A DNA stretch of 64,000 bases from Palsa-883 sp963826975 (lineage in GTDB: Bacteria > Pseudomonadota > Alphaproteobacteria > Acetobacterales > Acetobacteraceae). The notes under the pieces are model-generated. The model was not told the origin of the DNA. It searched no databases and saw only the letters and a program-made list of their open reading frames with translations. Shown here piece after piece: positions 37,242-45,683 of the stretch. Within the stretch, counting starts at the first letter, position 1; every line of letters starts with the position of its first letter. Position numbers and translations under genes: made by a program. Location: NCBI GenBank assembly GCA_963826975.1, contig CAWGZJ010000011.1, positions 744,001 through 808,000 on the forward strand, read 5' to 3'.

Positions 37242-37517
37242 ATGGGCGCGATCAGAGACCCAGCCGTCGAGGTTGCGGCGCGCTTCCTCGCCGATCTCCG
37301 GTCCAACACCGCCCGGACCGTGGATCAGCGGGCCGACCCGGCATGGCGCGTAATGGCGCCGGTGGCGCTGGACCTGTTCGGACCATCTGCCGGCGAGGCG
37401 ATCATCATTGCGTCCAGGCTTGCCGCTCGATCATCAGAGGAAGCCGCCGCCGATCGTGCCGAGATAGGCGCGGCGATTGAAGCCCTTGGCGGAGCGGAAC
37501 CAGCGCCGCCAGCCTGA
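37242..37517 (+). CDS. Hypothetical protein
   Basis: 91 residues starting two bases after the preceding stop. Mostly helical and Ala-rich, with PAVEVAARFLADLRSNTART and FGPSAGEAIIIASRLAARSS. No family is recognised. A hairpin (37527-37555) follows ten bases after the stop. Confidence 0.55.
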   Translation: MGAIRDPAVEVAARFLADLRSNTARTVDQRADPAWRVMAPVALDLFGPSAGEAIIIASRLAARSSEEAAADRAEIGAAIEALGGAEPAPPA

Positions 37518-37526
37518 CGCGCCGCC

Positions 37527-37555
37527 CCCTGCCGCCTCACGCCGGGGCGGCAGGG
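37527..37555 (+). terminator. Hairpin after small-gene operon
   Basis: CCCTGCCGCC at 37527-37536 pairs with GGCGGCAGGG at 37546-37555 around a nine-base loop. There is no T-run, so it is a weak or factor-dependent terminator candidate. Confidence 0.45.
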
Positions 37556-37912
37556 CAGCCCGGGGGGCCATCCGCGTGGTCTAGCGGTTCTGCATGAGTG
37601 CCTTATGGCGAAGTGAAGGCCCCCAGTTCCTCGCGCGCAGCCTCGCTGAATTCCCTCAGCGGATCCATCTCCGCTCCGCTCTTCATCAGCTCATGCAGAT
37701 TGCGGTTTCTGACGTAAGGCGCCCACCTATTCCGATCTGATACCGCCCGGCGTTCTGATTTGATGGCGCCCACGGTTCTAATCTCAAGCCGCCCACCATT
37801 CTGATGATGCCGCCCACCCCGCGGAGCTGCGGGCAAGCGGGGGATGGATCGTCTCGCGGGTCAGCAATGACCTGGCGTCCAGTGCTGCCATCGCAATCGA
37901 TGGAGAGGTGGG

Positions 37913-39454
37913 ATGCCGACAGCGAGGCTTTCGATGCGGCGGATACGGCAATTACTGGCGTTGCACTTTGGAGCCGGGGCGAGCTCGCGGGCGATCGGGC
38001 GGGAACTGGGCATCGCACCGAGCACGGTGCGGGAGTACCTGGCCCGAGCGACGGCGGCAGGGATCGGTTGGCCTCTGGCCGCGGACGTCACCGACGAGAG
38101 CCTTGTGGCGCAGCTGTTCGTCAATGCCGGGGTGCGTACTGGCGCGCGGTTCCACGCCGAGCCGGACTGGGCGGCGTTAGTGCTGGAGCTCAAGCGTCCC
38201 GCCGTGAACCTGCTGATTTTGTGGGACGAGTATCGGGCAGTTCACCCGAACGGTTACGCTTACAGCCGGTTTTGCCAATTGTTCCGCGAGTTCGAGCGGC
38301 GGCTGTCACCCACGATGCGCCAACAGCACGTGGCCGGCCACAAGTTGTTCGTCGACTACTCCGGCAAACGCGTACCGATTGTCGATCCGCTTACCGGCGA
38401 AGTTCGGATGGCCGAGATCTTTGTGGCTGTACTCGGCGCTTCCAGCTGCACCTACGCCGAGGCGACATGGACGCAGACGTTGCCGGATTGGATCGGGGCC
38501 CATGTGCGTATGTTCCGCTTCTATGGCGCAGCGCCCCGACTGCTGGTTCCCGACAACCTCAAGAGCGGCATCAACAAGGCCTCATTCTACGACCCTGAGG
38601 TGAACCGCAGCTACGCGGCGATGGCCGCGCATTACAGCGTGGGCGTTCTGCCAGCCCGGCCAAAGCGCCCGCGCGACAAGGCTGCCGTCGAGGCCGGGGT
38701 CAGGTTCGCGCAGTCATACATCATCGGCCGGCTGCGCAACGTCACGTTCTTCTCCTTGGCGGAATGTAACGCCGCCATCGCCGCCGCCGTGGAGCGGATG
38801 AATGCGCGCGAGATGCGGCGCCTTGGAACCAGCCGCCGCCAGTTGTTCGAGGCGATTGAGCTGCCCGTCATGCAGCCGCTCCCGCAAGACGATTTCGAAT
38901 ATGCCGAGTGGCATCTCGCGCGCGTTGGCATTGACTATCACGTCGAAGTCAAAGGGTTTCTCTACTCGGTGCCGCATGCCCTGATCCGCGAGCAAGTGGA
39001 CACTCGCGCCACGGCGCGCACGATCGAGATCTTCCATCGCGGCAAACGTGTTGCCGCTCACGCCCGGCGCTATGGCGGCCCGCGGCACGGCACCCAAGCC
39101 GAGCACATGCCGAGCTCGCACCGGCGTTATGCCGAGTGGACGCCGGAACGCATGCAGCGCCAGGCACGTGGCATCGGTCCTAATACCGAGGCGCTGATCG
39201 TCGCCGTGCTGGCCCGTCGGCCTCACCCGGAACAAGGGTTTCGTACCTGCCTCGGCGTGCTCCGCCTGTTTCGCGGCATCGACGCCGCCAGGGCCGAGAG
39301 CGTCAGCCTACGCGCCATCGAGATCGGCGCGCTGTCCTACGCCTCCGTCGCCTCGATCCTCAAACACCGGCTCGACCGACCGGCGTCGCCGCAAGCCGCG
39401 GACGACGCGCCACTGCTGCACGACAACATCCGCGGCTCCCGCTACTACCATTAG
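37913..39454 (+). CDS. istA: IS21 transposase IstA
   Basis: 513 residues. An N-terminal helix-turn-helix (GASSRAIGRELGIAPSTVRE) binds the end repeats. The DDE integrase core has HKLFVDYSGKRVPIVD (first Asp), RLLVPDNLKSGINKAS (second Asp region) and RPRDKAAVEAGVRF with the catalytic Glu, followed by the Mu-C-like barrel domain. Full length and undamaged. IstB follows after ten bases. Confidence 0.95.
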   Translation: MPTARLSMRRIRQLLALHFGAGASSRAIGRELGIAPSTVREYLARATAAGIGWPLAADVTDESLVAQLFVNAGVRTGARFHAEPDWAALVLELKRPAVNLLILWDEYRAVHPNGYAYSRFCQLFREFERRLSPTMRQQHVAGHKLFVDYSGKRVPIVDPLTGEVRMAEIFVAVLGASSCTYAEATWTQTLPDWIGAHVRMFRFYGAAPRLLVPDNLKSGINKASFYDPEVNRSYAAMAAHYSVGVLPARPKRPRDKAAVEAGVRFAQSYIIGRLRNVTFFSLAECNAAIAAAVERMNAREMRRLGTSRRQLFEAIELPVMQPLPQDDFEYAEWHLARVGIDYHVEVKGFLYSVPHALIREQVDTRATARTIEIFHRGKRVAAHARRYGGPRHGTQAEHMPSSHRRYAEWTPERMQRQARGIGPNTEALIVAVLARRPHPEQGFRTCLGVLRLFRGIDAARAESVSLRAIEIGALSYASVASILKHRLDRPASPQAADDAPLLHDNIRGSRYYH

Positions 39455-39464
39455 GAGACTGACA

Positions 39465-40199
39465 TTGCTCAATCATCCCACGCTCGACCTGTTACGCGAG
39501 CTCGGACTTCACGGCATGGAGAAGGGCTTCCGGGACATGGCGGACAGTCCGGAGGCCCAATCGCTGGGCCATGCGGAGTGGCTTGCCATTCTCCTCGAGC
39601 GCGAGAGCACATTGCGCCATCAGAAGCGCTTCGAGAGCCGAGCCAAGACCGCCAAGCTGCGCCATCTCGCCGCAGTTGAGGATGTCGATTACCGGACCCC
39701 GCGCGGCCTCGATCGCACGATGTTCCTGAAGTTGGCAGGCTGTGACTGGATCCGTGAACGACGCCATTGCCTCCTAACGGGGCCGGCCGGCGTCGGGAAG
39801 TCGTGGTTAGCCTGTGCGCTCGGATATAAAGCCTGTCGTGAGAACCTGTCCGTGCTCTACCAGCGTGTTCCGCGGCTATTTGCTGCCCTGGCGTTGGCAC
39901 GCGGCGATGGACGATACGCCAAGTTGCTGCATCAACTTGCCCGCGTCGACCTGCTGATCCTGGATGATTGGGGACCGGAGCCTCTGCTGCCTGAACAGCA
40001 ACGCGATCTGCTGGAAATCGTCGAAGACCGCTACAATGCCGGCTCGCTGATTATCACCAGCCAAGTGCCGACCGACCGCTGGTACGAGATCGTCGGCAAT
40101 CCGACACTGGCCGACGCCATTCTCGATCGGATCATGCACAACGCGCACCGCATCGAACTCAAAGGCGAAAGCCTGCGCAAACCCCGCACTCCCGCTTGA
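39465..40199 (+). CDS. istB: IS21 ATPase helper IstB
   Basis: 244 residues, starting at TTG 39465. An AAA+ domain shows Walker A GPAGVGKSWLACAL and Walker B LLILDDWGPEPL, with an N-terminal IstB helical region (LGLHGMEKGFRDMADSPEAQ). It assists target capture by IstA. Intact, so the element may still be active. Confidence 0.95.
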   Translation: MLNHPTLDLLRELGLHGMEKGFRDMADSPEAQSLGHAEWLAILLERESTLRHQKRFESRAKTAKLRHLAAVEDVDYRTPRGLDRTMFLKLAGCDWIRERRHCLLTGPAGVGKSWLACALGYKACRENLSVLYQRVPRLFAALALARGDGRYAKLLHQLARVDLLILDDWGPEPLLPEQQRDLLEIVEDRYNAGSLIITSQVPTDRWYEIVGNPTLADAILDRIMHNAHRIELKGESLRKPRTPA

Positions 40200-40774
40200 C
40201 CCAAACCGCACCCCCATGACATGACCAAAATCGACCTACGAGACGACACCATCCTGGGCGCCATCAGATTAGAATGATGGGCGGCATCAGATCGGAACGG
40301 TGCGCGGATAAAGCTCGGTTTACCCGGGCGGCTTCGTCGGAATCCGCATGCAGATCGCGGATAGTCCTGTTCGGTTCGAAATACTTACCGATGGTTGTGA
40401 CCATAATCTGGTCGGCACACGCGATAGTTTGCGGCAGGCACAGGACGCGCATCCTGCTGATCATGGCGTAAAGAGCGATGATTTCCTGAAGCTGCGGCTC
40501 GTTGCTCACGATCGCCTCGCCATATGCTTTCGATGCTGCGACGATGAAATCCTTGAAGAGAGCCTCTCGCCGCGACAGATTGAGAGCGAGTTGCCCGGCC
40601 TTCGCTTGAGCTCGTTGGCTCAGCCAAGTCGTGAAGCCCGATGTCAGGCCGCCGACCACCGATCCGGCAAGAGCTGATAGCGCCGAGATGTATGCGACAT
40701 CCATCTGGCGACTATAGCTTCAACCTCTGCGCACGCGAGCCTGCCACCTCACGATCCCGCCCGCGTCACTGACG

Positions 40775-40803
40775 GGGCCGCTCCGCGAGGGGCGGCCCTT
40801 TTC
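40775..40803 (+). terminator. Intrinsic terminator
   Basis: GGGCCGCTCC at 40775-40784 pairs with GGGGCGGCCC at 40789-40798 (one G-U type pair) with a GCGA loop and a following TTTT. Oriented for plus-strand transcripts. The gene it originally served on that strand is not evident. Confidence 0.65.
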
Positions 40804-40879
40804 GTTGTGCCGCCGGCCTACCCGACCGGCCGCAGCGGGGCACACGACGGCAACAAAGTATGGACGACGGTTCCAAGGA

Positions 40880-41868
40880 TCATCCCTCGCGATGCTCACG
40901 GAGAAGGAAGGCAACCCTCTCCTCCCATCCTGGGAAATGCTCGATCCGGTCAAAGTCATCGCGCGAGCCTTTGAGCAAATCTAGGCGGCTTCGTTTGCTC
41001 AGTTCCTCCCAATTCTCATACATTACGTATATTGCGTTTCCATACCGGATGTTCTCAAAGACGATGAAATCGTCCTCGCAGATTGCCCCAACGTACCGCA
41101 GGAACTTGCTCGTCCCAGCAATGTAGCCCTTCGGTTCCAGCTTAGCGATCGCAGAAAGGCGAGATCGCATGACCTTCTCTTCATCGACGGTTATCGGATG
41201 TTTGCCATGAAAATCTTAGTCATTACGGCGGCTACAGTCCCCGGGGGCAGGATTTCCCAATTAACCACGATAGTCTTAGCAAAATCATCAGCGGTAGTGG
41301 TGCTGGGAAAAACATCTACATGACCGACATTTTCTTGAAGTATATTTAGCGCATAGAGAAGATCGTCCGCAAAGTCCTGATCATCCTTGGTCAGGACCTG
41401 ATCGATTGCAAACTTTACAACCGCGACGCCGCCCGCATGGGGTGGACGCACGATCTCAATTGAGATTTCGAGTTCCTTCGGTGGAATGAAATCACGCTGA
41501 TAGACTTCCCGAGATTGGTAGACAGAGTGGGAGCCTTTCGACCAATCGCCCCAATCTGGCGATTCGAAGCTGAAGGTTTTTGTGATCATCGGCAGGTCGC
41601 GCCGAACTATCTCGCGCCCTTCGCGGTTGGTTCGGGAGTACTTCCCGCTCGCCGCTGGCGGAACGTGGGGAGGCGGCACGACGAAACCTTCACCTTCCGC
41701 CGCCAAACCGAGGTGTTGATACCGGCTAACCTCCGATGGAGCGAACCGGACGACACAGGCGACGACGAAGTCCGCGGCGCCAGAATTCCTAACCTTCGCC
41801 AGGATGGCAGGAGGCACCTTCAGGAAGTTTTTCTGTCCCATCGCAATTGTTACCACCCGCTCCATCAC
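40880..41868 (-). pseudogene. Hypothetical 329-aa protein, one-base frameshift
   Basis: Two minus-strand frames (41868-41191, 41170-40880) fuse into one protein if one C is restored near 41185, giving MTKIFHGKHPITVDEEKVMR at the joint. The upstream part includes GHVDVFPSTTTADDFAKTIV and NWEILPPGTVAAV; the downstream part has the well-conserved-looking GYIAGTSKFLRYVGAICEDD then YGNAIYVMYENWEELSKRSR. I recall this C-terminal pattern as part of single longer proteins in other bacteria, which supports the fusion. The base composition is poorer in GC than its neighbours, a sign of separate origin. Function unknown; a role in defence or regulation would be guesswork. Confidence 0.6.
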
Positions 41869-41918
41869 TCGTCTGTGTGCGGGACAAACTGGGAACGCCA
41901 GTGTATGCGTGTCAAGGA

Positions 41919-41964
41919 CTGTCCAACAATATCTAGGGCCGTATATTGGACAGATATTGGACAG
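41919..41964. promoter_or_regulatory. Iterated operator-like sequence upstream of the 329-aa gene
   Basis: ATATTGGACAG occurs twice in perfect tandem (41943-41953, 41954-41964), and a close inverted form CTGTCCAACAATAT lies at 41919-41932. The array sits 50-95 bp upstream of the minus-strand gene starting at 41868 and directly beside the IS66 end. Likely a binding site for a regulator; it could also have been the target of the IS. Confidence 0.45.
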
Positions 41965-41969
41965 GACTT

Positions 41970-43678
41970 GAAAATTCTGTAATATCGGCGAAACCCCGGG
42001 CAGCCGGTGCTATCAGGCTGGCTGGCCGCGGCAGCGGACGAGACCTGGCAGGTACGGAACGATGCACTGACCGGGAATTTGGAGCCGACTGCCGAGGTAA
42101 TCCCAGAATGCCACGCCGAGCTTTGTGCAGGTCTTGGCGAGGCCGAGAAAGGCATCTCGACAGGCGCGGCCATTGTCGCTGCGTGTTCCGGCGCTGATCT
42201 TGCGGCGCGTGACTTGGCAGCGGATATCGTTCTCGGAGCCGTTGGTATGTAGCGGCGTGTCTGGTCGGTCGAGCACCATCAGCAACTCGGCCTTGTTGGC
42301 ATGCAGGCGTGCCAGCAAACGATCCAGCGTGGTAAAGCCAGTGCGGCGGCGGAAGATGCGATCGAACCGCGCCCGCAGCGCGAGACGACGGCTATTGCCC
42401 GGGCTGGCTTGGTACACCTTGAGATCGGCATAGAAATTCCAGATGAGCTTACGCACATGTTGTTGGGCGGCACGGTTCCGCTCTGTGAAGGTGTCCAGCT
42501 TGTACACCAACCGTTCAGCATGGACCCAGCATAACGCGTGCTGTCCCACCGCGAATTGCCCGGCGTCATCGCTCAGCACGACTGCATCGCGCAGGAAGCC
42601 ATGCGCATGGATGCCGCCCCATTGGGCGCCTTCAGTAGCGATCTGCACTGGGTCAGGTGTCACGGTCAGGACGGTGAAGCCGAGCCGGTCGAGGTGTGCC
42701 GACCAAGTAGCCTGATCAGCAAAGGCTGTCTCCGGTTGTTCGGCCAGTCGGGTGATCAAGGCGGTGGGCAGTGCACGGCCACGCATATAGTCGAACGCCG
42801 CATTGTTCAACACGAAGTCGGTATGGCCGGCGCGCAGCAGATCGAGGAAATTCAGCCGGCTCTTCGATGGCCGCGTGCCGAACCAGGTGAACCGATCATT
42901 GCCGATCTGCGTGCAAAAGCCGTTCGTCGCTTTATGCCGTGCGCCGGTGTCATCCACCGACACCCAAGGCGATGTCTCCAATCCCGCTCGCAGCACATCG
43001 CGGGCTTCGCCGAGGAAGCCATCATGCTGGTCTGTCAGCAGCCGTTGGACCTCACGCTCGGAGATCGACAGACCAACCGACTGCAACAAGGTGGTCAGAC
43101 GGGGCAATGTTGATTGACCCTGGTGATATTGCATCAGCACGAATCGGCGCAGATCAGGACCGAAGTGCCCCTTGGTCCCCTCGGGCAGCGGCGCGATTAT
43201 CGTTTGGCCGTCCGGCGTCACCCAACGCTCGCGCCGGTAGCGGATCGCGTGCACCGACAACACAAGCTCCTGGACCAGATAGGTCTCGTAACCCTTGAAG
43301 CGCGAACCTGCTGGGGCCGCGGCTTTCAGCACCCGATCTTCGACGCTGACCCGAGGTCGGACCTTGCCGCGACCCCGATGCTTCGCTTGCCTGCCGGGCT
43401 TGCCTGGTTCGGTAGCCTTGTCCATGCCGCTAGGTCTGATGTCAGGCCGGCCCTTCAGTCCCTTCAGCCGCGCGATCTCCTCACGCTGCTCCGCAACTGT
43501 CCGCTCCAGTTCAGACAGCTTCGACAACAGGCGCGATACCAGTTCCCGAAGCTGGCTGGACGAAAGGCCATCAATGTCAACCGGTGGGCTCACACATAGC
43601 TTGAATCTGACTGCTCCGAGCCGACGCAAACGAAAAATGCATCCGCGCCCGGGGTTTTGCCCCTGTTACAAAATTCTA
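41970..43678 (-). mobile_element. IS66-family insertion sequence (single transposase)
   Basis: Ends form an inverted repeat over 32 bases with 25 matches (41970-42001 against 43647-43678), with the inner part AAACCCCGGGC identical. No 8-bp target duplication is visible. It stops four bases short of the attR repeat, so it inserted at, or helped define, the island end. Confidence 0.75.
42013..43629 (-). CDS. IS66-like TnpC transposase
   Basis: 538 residues. A leucine-rich N-terminal coiled coil (LRELVSRLLSKLSELERTVA) is followed by a basic linker and the DDE core: WVSVDDTGARHK, a VVLSDDAGQF segment, and HTNGSENDIRCQVTRRK with the catalytic Glu near the C-terminus. The TnpA and TnpB helpers of classic IS66 are absent, as in the single-gene subgroup. 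Intact. Confidence 0.9.
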   Translation of the reverse strand: MRRLGAVRFKLCVSPPVDIDGLSSSQLRELVSRLLSKLSELERTVAEQREEIARLKGLKGRPDIRPSGMDKATEPGKPGRQAKHRGRGKVRPRVSVEDRVLKAAAPAGSRFKGYETYLVQELVLSVHAIRYRRERWVTPDGQTIIAPLPEGTKGHFGPDLRRFVLMQYHQGQSTLPRLTTLLQSVGLSISEREVQRLLTDQHDGFLGEARDVLRAGLETSPWVSVDDTGARHKATNGFCTQIGNDRFTWFGTRPSKSRLNFLDLLRAGHTDFVLNNAAFDYMRGRALPTALITRLAEQPETAFADQATWSAHLDRLGFTVLTVTPDPVQIATEGAQWGGIHAHGFLRDAVVLSDDAGQFAVGQHALCWVHAERLVYKLDTFTERNRAAQQHVRKLIWNFYADLKVYQASPGNSRRLALRARFDRIFRRRTGFTTLDRLLARLHANKAELLMVLDRPDTPLHTNGSENDIRCQVTRRKISAGTRSDNGRACRDAFLGLAKTCTKLGVAFWDYLGSRLQIPGQCIVPYLPGLVRCRGQPA

Positions 43679-43682
43679 GCCT

Positions 43683-43744
43683 AAGTCATTGATTTCCTTG
43701 GCGTCCCGTACGGGAATCGAACCCGTGTTACCGCCGTGAAAGGG
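43683..43744. repeat. attR: 3' half of tRNA-Glu with flank, right end of island
   Basis: 62 bp identical to 7987-8049 except for one missing C. This copy belongs to the working tRNA-Glu gene, whose 3' part was supplied by the island on integration. Confidence 0.92.
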
Positions 43745-43774
43745 CGGTGTCCTGGACCGCTAGACGAACGGGAC
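43699..43774 (-). tRNA. tRNA-Glu (anticodon TTC)
   Basis: 76 nt including encoded CCA. Acceptor GTCCCGT pairs with ACGGGAC, the D arm has TCTAGCGGTCCAGGA, the anticodon arm is CCGCCCTTTCACGGCGG with TTC in the loop, and the T arm has GGTTCGATTCC. All arms pair. It is the integration target of the island and must stay functional for growth unless another copy exists. Confidence 0.97.
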
Positions 43775-43870
43775 CGCGCGCCGCGTGGGGCACACCCCAG
43801 GCCGGCGGGTGGGTAGCGGACGGGCCAGCCAGGGTCAAGCGACCACCACCCAGCGATGACGCCCCCGCTG

Positions 43871-45644
43871 TCAGGCAACCGCCGCGTCGGCGATGATGAA
43901 CCCCGCGCTCACCGACCCGTTCCATTCCTCCGCCCGCAAATGCCCCGCCAGCTGCAGCGGCACCGCCGCATCGCGCGCCAGCAGCGCGTCCGCCAGCGCC
44001 CCCTCGCGCACGCGGAACAGCATCGCCTTCAGCCGCTTGCCGCCGCCCTCGCCCTCGACGAACGCGCGGATCGTGCCGCCCTCGCGCCCCACCCGGTCGG
44101 CGCGCACCACGCGGGCGCGTTGCAGCACGAACAGCGGCTCCTCGTTGCCGGCGCCGAACGGGGCCAGCCGAGCCACCTCACGCGCCAGTTCCGCGGTCGC
44201 CCCCGGCACCGCCAGCGCGCCCTCTACCGTCAGATCCGCCGCGCTCGGCAGGTCACACGCCGCCGCCAGACGCTCGTTCAGGAAATCGTGGAACGCACCC
44301 AGCCGATCCGGCGGCAGCGAGAACCCGGCGGCCATCGGATGCCCGCCGCCGGTGACCAGAATCCCCATCTGCCGCGCCGCGATCACCGCCGCGCCAAGAT
44401 CGAGCCCAGGCACCGAGCGGCCGGACCCCTTGGCCACCCCATCGGCAATCCCGGCAACGCAGGCCGGCCGGTTGAACCGCTCCTTGATCCGTCCGGCGAC
44501 GATCCCGACCACGCCGGGATGCCACCCATCGCCGTGCACCAGCAGCGCGGCGTGCCCCTGCGTTGCCTGCCGGTCTGCCGCCAGCATCGCGGCGTCCAGC
44601 ATCGAGGCCTCGACCTCCTGGCGCTGGCGGTTCACCGCGTCCAAGCGTTGCCGCGAGTTGCGCCGCCTCCTGCGGATCATCGGTCAGCAGCAGGCGCAGA
44701 CCCAGATCGGCCTGGCTGATCCGCCCGGCCGCGTTGATCCGCGGGCCCAGCACATAGCCCAGCGTGAACGCGCTCGGCTTGTCGCGCGTCTGCACCACGT
44801 CCAGCAGCGCGGCCAGGCCGATGCGGGCGCGGCGGCCCAGCACCTTCAGCCCCTGGCAGACCAGCGCGCGGTTGACGCCGGTCAGCGGCATCACGTCGCA
44901 AACGGTGGCCAGCGCCACCAGGTCCAGCAGTCCGATCAGGTCCGGCTCGGGCCGCGGGCCGAAAAACCCGGCGCGACGCAAGGCACGCACCAGCGCTACC
45001 GCGGTCAGGAACGCCACCGCCGTCGCGCACAGCAGGCTCAGGCCCGAGGTGCAGTCGAGCCGGTTGGGATTGACCGTGGCCAGGATCGCCGGCGGCAGTC
45101 CTTCCGCCTTGTGGTGGTCCAGCACCACCACGTCGGCGATCCCCGCAACGGCGGCCAGCGCCGGCGCCGCGGCCGTTCCGCAATCGACGCAAACGATCAA
45201 TGAGGCACCGCGCGCGACGAGGCCAAGCAGCGCCGGGGCGTTGGGGCCGTAGCCCTCGGTCGCGCGGTCGGGCACGTAAGGGATCACGACGCAGCCCAGC
45301 GCCCGCAGCAGCCCGGCCATCAGCGCGCCGGCGCAGGCACCGTCCACGTCGTAGTCGCCGAACACCGCCACCGTCTCGGCACGGCGCACGGCGTCGGCCA
45401 GGCGCGCGGCGGCGGCCTCCATGTCGACCAGCAGGGACGGGTCGGGCAGCAACGCCCGCAGGGTCGGATCGAGGAAATTGGCCGCAGCCTCGATCCCGAC
45501 GCCGCGTGCCGCCAGCAGCCGCCCGACGATGTCCGGCACGCCCAGCCGCTGCGCGATGCCGAGGCTGATGCGGTCCTCGGCGTTGCGCCAGACCCAGCGG
45601 CGCCCGGTCAGGCTGCGCGTGACCTGCAGCGCCGACTGCGTCAT
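43871..45644 (-). pseudogene. recJ: Single-stranded-DNA exonuclease RecJ, one-base frameshift
   Basis: 5'-to-3' ssDNA exonuclease used in recombination and mismatch repair. The N-terminal part has motif I VFGDYDVDGACAGALMAGLL and the VVLDHHKAEG (DHH) motif; the C-terminal part, in another frame, has GHAALLVHGDGWHPGVVGIV and GGGHPMAAGFSL. Deleting one A of AA at 43643+1000 (44643-44644, plus strand) joins them as QLAATLDAVNRQRQEVEA, giving about 590 residues, normal for RecJ. So the gene is either inactivated by a fresh one-base insertion or the sequence has an error. The spacing to glpX upstream is small (about 40 bp), suggesting one transcript. Confidence 0.88.
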
Positions 45645-45683
45645 ACGCGCCCTGCGCCGCTGGCTGAACCGGGCATGCCGGCG

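Larger units (their letters stand above)
37701..40348 (+). mobile_element. IS21-family insertion sequence (2648 bp)
   Basis: Ends TGCGGTTTCTGACG (left) and its near-complement TGCGGATTCCGACG (right, read inward), starting TG and ending CA as IS21 members do. Flanked by the 7-bp duplication TGCAGAT at 37694-37700 and 40349-40355. The left end carries five roughly 23-bp subterminal repeats of the TTCTGATnTGATGGCGCCCA type, and the right end at least two, the expected transposase-binding arrays. Contains istA and istB, both intact. Confidence 0.92.
37603..40704 (-). pseudogene. Hypothetical membrane-associated gene split by IS21 insertion
   Basis: The 5' part (40704 to 40349) encodes MDVAYISALSALAGSVVGGL and a helical cytoplasmic region up to PNRTIRDLHA. 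The 3' part (37700 to 37603) encodes HELMKSGAEMDPLREFSEAA then a short end and stop. Removing the IS21 element and one copy of the 7-bp target duplication (TGCAGAT) joins them in frame as TIRDLHELMKSG, a 148-residue protein. One N-terminal helix is predicted; the rest is soluble. I recall similar uncharacterised proteins in many Proteobacteria; the function is not known. Confidence 0.85.
7987..43744. mobile_element. Integrated genomic island (about 35.8 kb) in tRNA-Glu
   Basis: Bounded by a 62/63-bp direct repeat derived from tRNA-Glu, with a tyrosine recombinase gene just inside the left end reading inward, and the intact tRNA at the right end. Cargo is efflux, two-component regulation, copper and methionine-sulfoxide stress functions, a porin, small unknown genes and two insertion sequences. 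I see no conjugation, replication or phage structural genes, so it looks like an integrative element that relies on other elements for transfer, or a decayed one. Confidence 0.85.

Noticed and set aside
37701..37810. CRISPR-like spaced repeats
   Set aside because: Units of about 23 bp follow each other without spacers and belong to the IS21 end.
41919..41964. Plasmid-type iterons
   Set aside because: Only two direct copies and no replication initiator gene in the island; a regulatory site is more likely.
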